Assembly: GCA_029204225.1 (NCBI GenBank)
Contig: CM055101.1
Coordinates: 57,722,920-57,786,919 of the forward strand
Reading direction: 5' to 3'
DNA length: 64,000 nt
DNA from: Diphasiastrum complanatum
Taxonomy: Eukaryota; Streptophyta; Lycopodiopsida; Lycopodiales; Lycopodiaceae
Shown: positions 20,641 to 31,574 of the stretch, in pieces
Numbering within the stretch: position 1 is the first letter of the stretch
How the letters are laid out: every line of letters begins with the position of its first letter
Notes under the pieces: generated by a model
The model's input: only the letters and a program-made list of their open reading frames with translations
What the model was told of the DNA's origin: nothing
Databases searched by the model: none
Program-made: the position numbers and the translations under genes

Positions 20641-23067
20641 ATATGGTAACTAACATTGTTTAGAAGATGTAATTAGACGTATATCTTCAGATTGTGCTCA
20701 AAAAGACAATATTTTACGAATAAAATTGCTAGAGAATGAGGTTCTCCAAAAAGAAAATGAAAATCTACAAAATAATAGTGAGTTATTGCAAAAAATCATA
20801 GTGAGTACAAGAAAAGAGATTGATCAAATAAAAATCGAATCGAATAATGGTCGTTCTGCATACTCACAACTATTGAAAGATGTTGACTTGATAGGTAAAA
20901 AGGTAAAAACAAAAAAACAAAAGCGAGTGATCAACACAAATATTCAGAATTTGTCATCAACAGGAGGCTATCGGAAAGGAGAATTTATGCATTCAAGTAA
21001 GTTTTTGACTTTTGCCTTTGCAATCTTTTTTATACTTCAAGATTTCAGATCTTATATTGTTTTAGCATGATTGTAAATTGCAACATTAATCCTCTATTAT
21101 TAATATTATTATTATTATACAGATCTGCATTGGTTGGGAATCAAAATGTGAAAGACAATGCTACTATAGGCAAGTCTTTTGGCTCTGTGTTGACAACAAA
21201 ATCAATTGAGTCATTGATGACCAATAATCGAAACAATCGTGTTAAGATAAAATTTGTTGGTGCATTAATGATTGAAGTAAAAAAAAAACTCGATAATACT
21301 ATAATTCTAGGAGCATGTGATTTTGCTGGAATAAGTAGAGATGCTTATGGCACCATATTTAAGATTATCAAATAAGCAAGCTTTGACGCTGGGTAGCGTT
21401 AAGAAATTTCCTATTCCACGACCATTTCAAATGAAATCGGAACGTGATTCATTGAATAGAGGAATTCAAAAGATTATAGGTGTTCCATTTCATATCAAGG
21501 AAGTATATCAATCAAAGGACAAAAAATCCATGTCTTACAATCAGTCAAATAACTTGTTTGTCGATATGAATACGTTATTAAGATTTATTATACATTTCTA
21601 TGATATTTCCACGAAAACGAAAGACAGTAAAATAGTCTTGGTATTGAAGCTGGATGAATCATAATTGATTAAAGGACAAAAAATGGAGAGAGTGAGTATA
21701 ACACTCTTAATGGAGCACTTCAAAAGAATAACGATCAAGAAGATTTTAACTTCAGTGTTCAGTCCGAGAATGACATCTGGTGGTTGGCAGCCTTTGAGAT
21801 ATGATAATTTAAAATCTAATGAGTTTTGATATTGTATGTTACTTGGATTTGATATTGTTATCAATTGACTAGTTTTTTGTCTATCCATTTTTTAGGTTTT
21901 AAAAGAAGATCATGACATCCTGTCATGGGTGTTTAGCAAAACAACATATCCCATAATCATCAAAGAGCATATGGATGGGGAACTTTTCAATGTACCTGGA
22001 ATAGGAGACTCCAAGATAGAGTGGCATTTGGTTGGTGATTTGAAATCTTTAAAATGTATGTTCAACGTTTCCCATGGACCAACCTCCAGAAATCCATGTT
22101 TATACTATATGAAATCATCAAATGACATGACCAAGAATACAAGAATAACAAGAGACAAAGAGGATCCAAATTGGAAACCTGTTCTGCCAATTCCTCTACA
22201 AAACATACATATTTACACTCTCCATGCTGAGGTTAGAATAATCGAAAAGCTTGCGTATTGTCACATATTATATGCTTGGAACACAAAGCCAGAATCATCT
22301 TCCAAGGAGGCTATTTCTAGATTAGAAGATGTTCTGTCTAAAGCAGGTCTCCATAAAGGACATGTTAAAATACAAAAGGACTTTAAGCTTTCGGAAAAAA
22401 AAAAAAAATTTACCTTGCAAGCCAAGCATTGGCGGTGTAAAGGCACAAAGATTTTTATCAAACCATTCAGGAAAGCCATCTAAGATGCGTTACTTAGTTT
22501 GGAGAGACATCATAGCTGCTACTCAAGATTTTGTTCATGATGGAGTAACAAGGGTAATGAAAGTTGAAGTATGGAAAAAATCAGATGATATGGTTAAAAT
22601 ATTACGAAAGGAAATATTTTCAAACAATGACTTGCTACTGCTCCAGAAACGTTGTGTTGAGTTTGTAGATGCAGTTGAAGTGGCTTGGGGAGAGGATCAT
22701 ATCACACGTTACATGGTAAGCATTTAAAAACAGATATCAAGCTACCATTTTATTTTATTTTTTGAAGTTTACCTATTGATAGAAATTGCTGATATTTTGC
22801 AGCACATTAAGACACCATTCCATATCCTTAGCAGAAAATCATGGAAGTTTGAGTATATGGTCTTCACAAGGGATGGAAAAATCTCATTGGCAAGCCAGAG
22901 CAACATTTCATAAAAACACACAGCATGGTGGCCTCAATGGTAGACACGGATATATTCTTCAGCCATTTCAATGGTTCTATCGACGAGCACAAATACGACA
23001 TCAAACAAAATCTATAAATTACATCAAGTTCAGAAAGACATGTAAATTTATACATCAAGGGAGGTAG
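20641..23067 (+). pseudogene. Decayed multi-exon gene of a transposase-like (putative DDE, RNase H-fold) family
   Basis: Four coding blocks can be traced. The first (about 20726-20996) is a leucine-rich coiled coil and ends at a good donor GTAAGT, with intron 20997-21122. The second (21123-21798) has a frameshift near 21345, a TAA at 21662-21664 and another shift near 21750. Its last donor looks mutated from GT to AT at 21799; the acceptor is at 21895. The third (21896-22715) holds a shift in an A-run near 22395 and ends at GTAAGC, with intron 22716-22802. The fourth is 22803-23067. Candidate catalytic acids are Asp in LKLDE (21653), Asp in VGDLKSL (22037) and Glu in SQGMEKSH (22876). A C-x2-C-like site (CLYY, second Cys lost) and LHAEVRI lie between. 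I recall similar predicted proteins from plants and cnidarians, but have not checked this. Confidence 0.65.
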
Positions 23068-23239
23068 ATTGACAGACACAACATTGTACTATATATTTGT
23101 AATTTCTTTTGAAAAAAAATTACATTTCCAACTGATTGAATATATCTATATCTCCTTGCCATCTTCATTTCATTCTTCTAATATCAGCTGTATTTTGTTG
23201 TCATGGAGAAATTCTCTTCTTGCAAATGGATCCAAAATC

Positions 23240-24696
23240 TATGCATTTTTCTTTTCTTGACATAATTCTATGTAAGTTGCATACAAAGCAAATAGAGCAG
23301 ATCGGAGAATAGTATTCTCGGGTCCATAACCTAAAATCTTGAGTACAATTGAGTGTTTAACAAAAATTATTTTATGCGGTTTAATGAACTTATGACCACC
23401 TAAGTAATGAGACAATGCCTTTACTGCCATGATAATTGTTTCGCCTTGAGCACTGAACTTCAAACAGGCCACACAAATTTCATGTTTTTTGAAAAATTTG
23501 AGATAATTTCCAAGGCCACTATCCTTGTTAAATTTGCCAGAATAGGTTCAAAAGCTACCTCGTCGAATGGAAAATTTGTCAATAAGAACGACCTCCTGAA
23601 AATATGAAAAATTATAATGTTAGTTCTTATGATGAATATAAACAATATGCAAAAATAACTTGCATGCACAAAAAGTAAAAGAACTCACACATTCAACAGT
23701 ATCTGCTTCAATCAATTTAGGGTGGTCTATTATGTGACCCTTTTGCGAGCTTAACTCATTATTTGGTATATTTTTTGAGGCCCAAAACCAAGTTTGGTCT
23801 GGAAAGCAATGAACTCATCCTCTGAGGGAATATTTTCTTGATGCTCACGGGTCTTCGACAAAGATTGTTGCAAACACTCTTCTCTGGACAAAGCATATCA
23901 TCATCGATCTGATCATCCACTCTAGGTACAATGTCATCATACTCAAAATCAAGAATGTTAGAAAACTCACCTAATGTTTTGGCTAAAATACATAATACTT
24001 CATCTTCACAATAATAAAAAAAATTGCACAAGTCAAGTACAGTGAGATAACTATCATTATCTATGTAATATTTAGGTAAATTAAAAAAGGACCGAGAAAG
24101 AATTTCATCTGATTCATACATAGCACATTCGGTCTCTCCTACAAATGCAGATCGATTATCACTTGGGTTAAATTCTTTAATATTGTCATATTTTATGTCA
24201 ATTTTTTCAAGAAACTTGACTATATCCTTGATCTTTTGATCTCGTGAAGAGGAGGGAGGTGAAATCTGCATGGAGCTTGAGAAATCCACTTCATCTGGGA
24301 TCAAAATAATCAAATATAATATAAATGCAGATTGATATTCAACTAATCTACACTTCTTGTGACAAATTTGAAAGTGACCATAAAACTTAAATTTCTCATA
24401 AAATTTTGTATATAATCGATCCAATCTATTTTTCAGATGAATATCAACATGTTTGACAATGTCAGTGTAATGCAAAAAAGCCATGTTTTCAAACATTTGC
24501 AAAGGCAATGTAACAAAACTTTTGAATATCTTGCAAGGCTCAAAGAACACGTGTCTATTATGATGAGCTGTAGCAAAAACATGAAGAAAAAGATGAAACA
24601 ACGATATGAAACATTCCTATCTTCGATAATACCAAAATCGTCGAGAAATGAAGATAGCACGATCTTTGGATCAGATCTACATAAACCTAAAGACAT
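23240..24696 (-). pseudogene. Unrecognised multi-exon gene remnant, convergent with the transposase-like gene
   Basis: Reverse-strand coding blocks with plausible splice sites: one from 24294 (after a GATCCCAG acceptor) to 23689 (before a GTGAGT donor), and one from 23595 (after TTTTCAG) to about 23240. The first is acidic (DFEYDDIVPRVDDQ, DDDM) and shifts frame near 23875, where another frame continues with ECLQQSLSKTREHQE. The second is hydrophobic-helical, with a shift near 23465. A 5' block may begin at ATG 24696. I know no family for it. It could be a second gene of the same transposon or an unrelated host gene; neither can be shown. Confidence 0.4.
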
Positions 24697-24709
24697 TGTC
24701 TTAAAGTAA
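24437..24709 (+). other. Alternative plus-strand exon candidate
   Basis: An open frame of about 90 codons starts right after a good acceptor (CTATTTTTCAG) and encodes a Lys/Met-rich, probably helical segment. It overlaps the 5' block of the reverse-strand gene, so at most one of the two readings is real. Nothing ties it to a known family. Confidence 0.3.
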
Positions 24710-25160
24710 TATTAATAAAAAAAAAATAACTATAGATTAATTATATATATTGAATATGTCCGCAGTCTTCAATAACAATATTAAGGTTATAAGGAAATGC
24801 GCAAAAGAACGATATGTATGACCTAAAAAACGGTAGAAGGAATAAAAAATTACTAAAAATGTTATTTTGGCGTTGAAATAGTATTTATAGACTTTCGAAA
24901 TTGAACACGTGTCACCAAAATAAATGCATCGTTGAATATTAGAATATTCGATTTACTTTACAGCTATGCAAAAAAGGAATATTCATTCAAAAAAAATATT
25001 TCTTAGAATATTCCGAAAACACAATATCGAACTTGTGCGCAGAACTTGCAGTTTGTAATCTCTCCACGTCACTATACTCACCTATGCGATATTGTCCAAA
25101 TACCTTGAAGTGAGCTACATAGGGCCAAAAAGTTCTAGTTGAACTTTGGTATGCATGGGC
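24710..25160. other. AT-rich spacer
   Basis: Several GAATATTC-type palindromes (near 24937-25015) lie in AT-rich DNA. No gene was recognised. These could be heat-shock-like half sites or mere low complexity. Confidence 0.35.
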
Positions 25161-25167
25161 AGAAAAA

Positions 25168-25177
25168 TATATAAAAG
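25168..25177 (+). promoter_or_regulatory. TATA box candidate of the H3-like pseudogene
   Basis: TATATAAAAG, a strong plant TATA match, lies about 235 bp before the ATG at 25405. Confidence 0.5.
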
Positions 25178-25404
25178 AATTTTACCACTCATTTTTCACT
25201 TTTACAAGTGGAGAATACAATAATTTTGTAGATTTTATTCCGGTTGTGGATTTAATTTCTGACACCCATATTTTTGAACTGTTTATGGCTAGACATAAGC
25301 ATATGGCAAGGACAACACAAACTGCAAGAGAGCCTTAGAGAATTAGGGTTTCTGCGCAACAGCTTCAGACTATTAGGTGAAATGAGATTTTGAGAAATCT
25401 CTGC

Positions 25405-26016
25405 ATGGCAGCCTGTGTCGTGCTGAGCCCTCCAACTAAACCTTGGATCCCCACGCCAATGGAAGAAGAAGTCCATAATTTCATTGAATCCGAGGTGCAG
25501 ACTGCAGGAACATTGCCCCCGGATGTCAAAGAACTTTTTGATTTTGACGGTTCCACTATTGTTGGATTTGTTGGTGGTGGATCTCTTGGATTGCTTGGTG
25601 GATCGCCTAGTGGATCTGCTGATGGATCTCTTGGTGGTGGATCTCCTCCAGCTGCTAGATCTCCTACTCATTCACAGCCACCCTGGACTGGAAAGAGGAT
25701 GGATAGGATGCAGCCGCCACCAAGACAACAACGCAAAAAAAGCTAGCCCAAATTTATGGAGGACATTAAAAAGTACCAAAAGAGCACCAGACTATTGCGT
25801 CCTTGAGATCCTTTTCTGAACATAATCAAAAAAATGATGGACAATATAGTCTTGAATTACAAGATCACTGGCGAGGTTGTATCTGCATTGTAGGAGGCTA
25901 CTGAGAATCACCTCACAACAATCTTCAAAGATGCCTACCTGTGTGTCCAACATGCCAAGCGAGTGATACTCATGCCACGTGATTTAATGTTGGCTATGAG
26001 AATTAGAAAAAAATAA
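25405..26016 (+). pseudogene. Histone H3-like gene broken by three in-frame stops
   Basis: One reading frame runs from ATG 25405 to TAA 26014-26016 (about 203 codons), interrupted by TAG 25744, TGA 25804 and TAG 25891. Downstream of the first stop it is plainly a histone fold. IKKYQKST matches the H3 alphaN helix, DPFLNIIKKM takes the place of PFQRLVREI, AL-stop-EATENHL matches ALQEAAEAYL, and QHAKRVILMPRDLMLAMRI matches IHAKRVTIMPKDIQLARRI. Loop 1 has the length of canonical H3. The N-terminal part is unlike H3. It is long, with a GGS-type repeat (25565-25650), Pro-rich stretches and a basic end (RQQRKKS). Each stop is one C-to-T change from Gln or Arg, and the third sits exactly on the conserved Gln of LQEA. 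A decayed divergent H3 variant is the best reading. Confidence 0.75.
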
Positions 26017-26166
26017 ATTGGAAAAGGCCCTGAGCCAAAATGTACAGTGCTCATACATAATAGAAGCCCTAAGGGCCAATTTTCAATATTCATCTGATGC
26101 ACATTTCATTTATATTGTAGATTTTTATATTTGTGTGATGCAAAATAAAGTTAAATTCTATAATCT

Positions 26167-26487
26167 GATCATGGAGAAGCGCGAAAACTGACTATTTGAC
26201 CTGGTCAGAAGCGTCATTTTTGCGCTCTTGTGTGATCACGAAGGAGCGCAAAAACTAACCATTTGACTTGGTCAAAAGCGCAATTTTTGCGCTCCTGTGT
26301 GATCACCATTTGACTTAGTCAGAAGCGCCATTCTTGCACTCCTGCATGATTACGTAAGAGCGCAGGAATGGCGCTTCTGACCAAGTCGAATGGTCAGTTT
26401 TTGCTCTCCTCCGTGATCACGCAGGAGCACGAAAATGGCGCTTCTGACCAAGTCAAATGGTCAGTTTTCGCTCTCCTCCATGATACC
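26167..26487. repeat. 320-bp fold-back repeat made of tandem subunits
   Basis: Subunits of the type GACTTGGTCAGAAGCGCCATTTTTGCGCTCCTG-TGATCACG lie about 3 times in direct order (26167-26345) and then about twice in inverted order (26346-26487). The two halves can pair over more than 120 bp with few mismatches. Each subunit also holds its own small inverted repeats (GCGC, TGATCA). It lies between the two H3-like sequences, with no TG...CA ends or coding capacity. Confidence 0.85.
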
Positions 26488-27300
26488 CTTTTCGTGATTA
26501 TCCAAGAAGTTTAGATTTATATTAGCATTTATAATTTTGAAATATAATGAGCAAAAGGAGAACAACAATTTTGAAACATACAATTGCAAACATTTTTTAT
26601 TCATTGAGTTTTTGGTACATAATAGCCTTCCTCTCACTTGACAACAGAGTAGGCTTTAAAATTTTTGATGCAAGAATATGAGCATCAGATTCTTTGGAAA
26701 ATGGGCTAGTGGCCGCTCCAATTACTAGCCTATGGCACAGAAGATGGGAAAGATCCTATCTATTTGATGTTCAAACTCTGTACCACATAGAAGTCTTGAA
26801 ACCTCAATCCTGGCGTTCTCCATGATGGTGTGAAATTGTAAACCTAGTAAAATGGTGGTCTAGATTGGTAAGAAAAACAACTAAATCACATAAAGCAACT
26901 AATGCAGAAAAATTCTTGAACATAAAAAGGCAAAACTAGAGTTGTGAAAATGAGGAAGGTGTCTCATATTTATAGTTTTTTTTTTAACAATAATTTTTTT
27001 AAACTATATTTCGGAACAATGGTTTACATAAATACATACTCATATCGGTTGAGTGTGCATTTTGGCACAATGAGAGGCATGAATTAAAAGCGTACACACA
27101 TATTCAATATTCGGACACATGGCATGTGCCTATTAGATAACAACTCAGTTCCTGACATGTGTCAGAATCCTAATGATGATGGTCACTAACGTGTTAGAGG
27201 TCAAGGAATAATATGATGCCACTTGTCCATGCATTCTCTTTTACCAATAAAAAGTCAATACGTGGATTTCAAGTTTGACTCCACACATGTGGGATAACAT
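26488..27300. other. Spacer between the fold-back repeat and the second H3-like gene
   Basis: AT-rich, with several CACATG/CATGTG-type boxes near 27118-27300. No gene was recognised. It presumably contains the upstream promoter region of the ORF at 27496. Confidence 0.35.
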
Positions 27301-27306
27301 GTTTTG

Positions 27307-27315
27307 TATATAAAT
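27307..27315 (+). promoter_or_regulatory. TATA box candidate of the H3-like ORF
   Basis: TATATAAAT lies 189 bp before the ATG at 27496. The spacing fits a 5' leader of about 150 nt. Confidence 0.5.
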
Positions 27316-27495
27316 TTCATTGAACCCAATCGTGACACTTTCTTTTTATAGTTTTCGCAAATCTGATTAGTGCACACCTGTAGACGCACATAAGATACCT
27401 ATTTTCTATTTGCGCATAAGTCCAATATCCATTTCATACACTTTAAAATTTTTAGCTTCATCACCATCTTTTTGAGCCTTTGTCAGATCCTTGTT

Positions 27496-27879
27496 ATGGT
27501 TAGAGCGAAGCAAACAACCAGGACTAATCAGCATTCCAATCCAGTTCAAGGTGAAGTTTTGAGCCTCAGGCCACTCGGTACTGGTAGGAGAACATTGATG
27601 AGAAGAAGCCATTGGATGAGAGAGATAAAAAAGTATCAATGGTCAACAGAGCTTATGATTCCAAAGGCTCCATTCTATCGTTTGGTACGTGAAATCACCA
27701 GAGAGAATCTGGGTAGGTACAATCGTTTTACAGTTTCAACTATTATGGTCCTTCAAGAAGCCTACGAAGATTTTCAAGCTCAATTTTTTGACGATTCCTT
27801 CCTACTTGCCATCCATGCAAAGCGTGTCAGCATTATGCCCAAAGATTTTCAACTTTTATCTAGATTAAGCTTTGAGTAA
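27496..27879 (+). CDS. Divergent histone H3, CENH3-like, 127 residues, no intron
   Basis: The start is ATG 27496; an upstream TTG in frame is not a likely start. The product begins MVRAKQT, like MARTKQT of H3, but the tail then loses the modifiable H3 lysines. The histone fold is clear. The alphaN helix REIKKYQWSTELMIP is at 42-56, PFYRLVREI at 59-67, VLQEAYEDF at 85-93 and AIHAKRVSIMPKDFQL at 105-120. Loop 1 (about 69-79) is one residue longer than in canonical H3, and IP-x-APF replaces IRKLPF. Both are marks of plant CENH3, the histone that replaces H3 in centromeric nucleosomes. The last residues (SRLSFE) depart from RRIRGERA. The frame is fully open. Known plant CENH3 genes usually have several introns, so a retrocopy or another fast-evolving H3 variant is possible. 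Confidence 0.8.
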   Translation: MVRAKQTTRTNQHSNPVQGEVLSLRPLGTGRRTLMRRSHWMREIKKYQWSTELMIPKAPFYRLVREITRENLGRYNRFTVSTIMVLQEAYEDFQAQFFDDSFLLAIHAKRVSIMPKDFQLLSRLSFE

Positions 27880-28780
27880 ACACGAGTTTAGTATAGATGT
27901 CTCTAAAGGCATAAATCTATCGGGTGCTACGCTCTTCCTTCCTAGCAATGTGGTAACTCAGTGTATGAAATGTAACATGTTATTTTGTGGTGTTGGTCAT
28001 ATAAAATAAACTCGACAAATGACATGAATCTTAGCGTAAATTGCTTCGAAATACATAACATTATGTATTTCAAAGCAATATACTTTTTGTTGAATGTCTT
28101 TGAATTGGGTGTGATCGAATAACAGACAAGGAACTACTATCTTCTCTTTCACGTCATCCAAAAAATATATAGATAAATGGAGAGAGAGGTGCATTTTGTG
28201 CATACTAAAGGAGAGTAAAGCGTACACAATATACACTAAGCTGCCACAACAACAATGCCCAACTAATTTGCAAACATGTTTTTCAAAAAAAAAAAAAATG
28301 TGTACAAGAGTACTAGTTACTGTGCAGCACGTGGCACTTGCAAATCTTAAGCTATTTAATGTGCACAATTCTAGTTATTTTTGTTTGTGTATTTCTAACA
28401 ACTGTAAATTTGCCTATTAGCTTCTTGTTACAGTAGGTGATTGGCTTCTTGTTACAACAACTAAAATCACACGGATGCTTATGTGGCCACTATGTCATGT
28501 TGCTTGAATCATGCATTTGTAGGGGAACATAGGCACAGTATAGGAATGGAACTGGCAACTTTTTCTTAAACCAGTATGATAAAATACTTGACGGTTTTGT
28601 ATACAAAAAAATAAACCTTTTTATGAGTAAGAAGATTTCAAAAAATTGAGAAGATTTATAAAATGCAAGTTTTATGAAGATAACTCGAGGTTTCTCGAGC
28701 ACTGAGCGCTACCCCTTTGAGCTGCATACATGACTCCATGAATAATTTGTGAATGTGTGAATACCCAAACCAAGTCGATG
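27880..28780. other. 3' flank and unassigned spacer
   Basis: No gene was recognised. GCTTCTTGTTACA occurs twice (28420 and 28445) as a short direct repeat. Confidence 0.4.
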
Positions 28781-28789
28781 TTTCAAAAT

Positions 28790-28960
28790 TTGCTCTGGAG
28801 GTAAAGCCTTGGTCAAAACATTGGCCGTTTGTTTTGAAAATAAGCAAATCTACAAACAAAATATCCTCCACAGAGTCCTTGACATAATAAAAATGAATTA
28901 GATTATGTTGTTGTGGCGAATGAATAACAATGGAAAATGAATTAGAATGTGCTTTGTCCT
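28790..28960 (-). pseudogene. Probable worn copia RNase H C-terminus
   Basis: The reverse strand reads with spacing like the end of copia RNase H: an HNLIHFYYVKD stretch where KHI.I.YH.VRD is expected, then FKTNGQ where KT..Q.AD usually lies. Similarity is weak and only about 55 codons long, so this is a tentative call. Confidence 0.35.
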
Positions 28961-28969
28961 TGAATGAAT

Positions 28970-30430
28970 AACAACCCCAGATACTATCACATAGGTTATC
29001 ACAGGTGGATAACCTCATAGTTACTATCACATCAAGAGAGCATTAGCAAAAGCAATACTACGTGAAGGGTTACAGCCAACCAAGTTTTATGAGAGCATTC
29101 TAAACAACCATGTTTATGCTATGGCTTGTGATATCTCCTTGAAACCGTTGAAAGGACAGCGCTCAATCACATTATTAGTAGCATAGCTTGATGAAAAATG
29201 GCTCATACCACAAGCTACAATAAATTGCGCTAAATGAACACATTTATGAGTAATTTTTCAGCGCTGGCCAGCGCTCAAATCAGCCTCAATGGGCAGCGGC
29301 CATCCATTCCGTATAAAGTATGCTACTAATCATGAACAATAAGCTTGCTATCCAGCGCTTATTACAAGCCAAAAGAGTTGATAGCATACCTAAAAATTTG
29401 CCCACTTTTGCTCTTTGGAATAGCATTTGATCGTGAGAGTATCCAATGATAGTATGCAAGTTGATTGTCTGTTATTACAAAAAAATATTCATGGTAAACC
29501 GCAAGCATTCATCATAAGGTTTCACTTACAATTTTCCTTATCAACGAGTTATCATAACTTGAACCAAACTCACCTTTGTTTGTAGTATTACACCACCAAT
29601 GCTTTTCCACTAGCAATCACGAGCATTCTCTTCGATCACAATCCCAGTAAGGTAGAGCACTATGAGAGCAAGACGGAGGGAGAGAGAGAGAGAGCACGAA
29701 AGCATGAGGGAAAGTGAATAGGGTTGTGTGATTTCCCTCTTTATAGGACCTTCAAACTTAGTAGTATATGTATTAAGTTATATCTCAAGTACAAAAAAAG
29801 TAAATCATTTCTCCTCATCACCTTCAAAGACCAACTCTGCAGTATGGTCATGGAAGAATTTGTGGATCTATAAAACTCAATAGATCTTATTTTGCTTAAG
29901 TCTATGTATCTAAAGAAAACTACTAAAAGAATGACCTTTAGAAAAAATTTCAACTACATAGCCAAAGATTATTATGACAATGTCTCTCTTTGAAAACATT
30001 ATTTTTTATGATTATGTTGATATTTATGCCCATTAGAAGACCCAACATTCACATAAAATTTGTCGTGATGACTTCAAATTTCACCATTTACAAAGTTTTT
30101 CAAGTAATGGCATAGGAACAGATTTTTGTCATGATCCTTGGCTTTATTTGGTAGATCATTATCTTATCGTAAATGCATCTACCTCCACAATATCTTGCCA
30201 AATACAAGTACAAATCAAATTTCTTGAAAACAAAGATACCAGATAATGTCATCAACTTGATCATTTTTGTGATGTGTTTGATTAATATCTCTACTAACAC
30301 TTTGATTGTGGTTTGGTAACTTGAAGGACAAATTAGTCTTTGATGTTTGGAACTTAAAACCTTTATATTAGTTCTCATTCTCATTATTTATCAAAACATA
30401 GCCATAACTAGTTGAAGTGCTTGTGCATAT
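28970..30430. other. Unassigned spacer
   Basis: No gene was recognised. AGCGCT recurs near 29158, 29270, 29281 and 29354, and a GAGAGAGAGAGAG tract lies near 29677. Open frames are short and unlike known families. Confidence 0.35.
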
Positions 30431-30765
30431 TGAAAATTATTTGTGTTGATTCTAATTTGTTGGCAATATGCCTTGTGGATGAGTTAAGCACCCCTTGTGG
30501 ATGAAACATTTTCCTTAAGTGGATAAAAAAAAGTCTCCATGAGTACTGGATGAATAATCTCCTTGTGGGTTCTCCCCTTGTGGGTGTACTCTCTCCCTTG
30601 TGGATGAGAAAGGATCCTCTTCATGGATGAGCAAGTTTTGCTAACATTTTGCATACAGTTTTTTCTCGGTTCAATTTAATTGAATGCATCAATATCAGAT
30701 TAGAGAGCAATCATATCCATCATGTCTACTCATATGGAGGAATCATGTTGGAAGGAAGGGGTAGG

Positions 30766-31574
30766 TGTGAAGGTTTCACACATGTGAAGACCTGCCCAAC
30801 ACCCACAATGATTTTCTAAGGTAAATTGTGATATCTATCACATAGATTGTAGCCTAAAATCTTCCTAGATTGATTCTGAGGGAAGAGCACAATTTCATGC
30901 ATAATGAATCCACATTCAATTGGCACTCGAAGCAATCAAAGTACATGAAAAAACTAAGTTCCCAAAAGGTTTTTAGAAAAGAAAAATAGCCTACTCTCAG
31001 GTAGAGAGAGAAAGTTAGTGAGCCCTCAAGTAGAGAGAGAATATGAGGAAAAACAATGGGTAACACATACATTGCTTCACAAAAACTTTTATGTACAATA
31101 AGAAAGATGTACCATATAGTAGTAGCACGAGATCTATCTGAAGTAAATGCTCTAGAATGATTGGACCCCATTTATTGCCTTTCTACATCATGATTCACCC
31201 CCTTGATTTGCACTTCTCATCATGATTGGACCTCATGATTTCCACCTGACAATTTGATTGGGCCTCATGATGTGCACCTCTAAACAATGACTGGTTCACA
31301 TGTAATGCACCTCTTAAAGTTATTGGCCTTGTGATCTATGTCTCTAAATGCGATTGGGCCAAATAAATGCATTTCAATCCTAACATCATGTGACAAACGT
31401 CACTATCTCACTAGATCTCAAGTTTGAGGCCTATTGACTATTCAAACTCAACATAAATGAACTAAAATGATTATCCCCATCCTACACACGTGAGAACATG
31501 CTCCACACATGTGAGATTTACATATGTACATGAAATTATAAACTAATCAAGCTAGATTTTGCAAAATCTTCACA
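30766..31574 (+). repeat. Solo LTR inserted in the copia gag
   Basis: 809 bp, from TGTGAAGG to CTTCACA, with matching inverted ends. It is flanked by GTAGG (30761-30765) and ATAGG (31575-31579), a 5-bp target duplication with one mismatch. Removing it brings the two halves of the gag start into line with the intact element at 2570-2640. It has a palindrome TTCACACATGTGAA at 30775-30788, like that in the intact element's LTR. No internal coding DNA is present, so this is the product of LTR-LTR recombination. Confidence 0.75.

Noticed and set aside
25252-25671. Reverse-strand Ser/Arg-rich frame of 139 codons
   Set aside because: It is the antisense of the Gly-Ser repeat in the H3-like pseudogene; its RS-like look comes from the GGATC repeat.
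25405-26016. Stops in the H3-like gene as sites of RNA editing or stop readthrough
   Set aside because: U-to-C editing that restores stops is known from organelles of some land plants, not nuclear transcripts. Decay is the simpler reading, although all three stops fit a C-to-T change.
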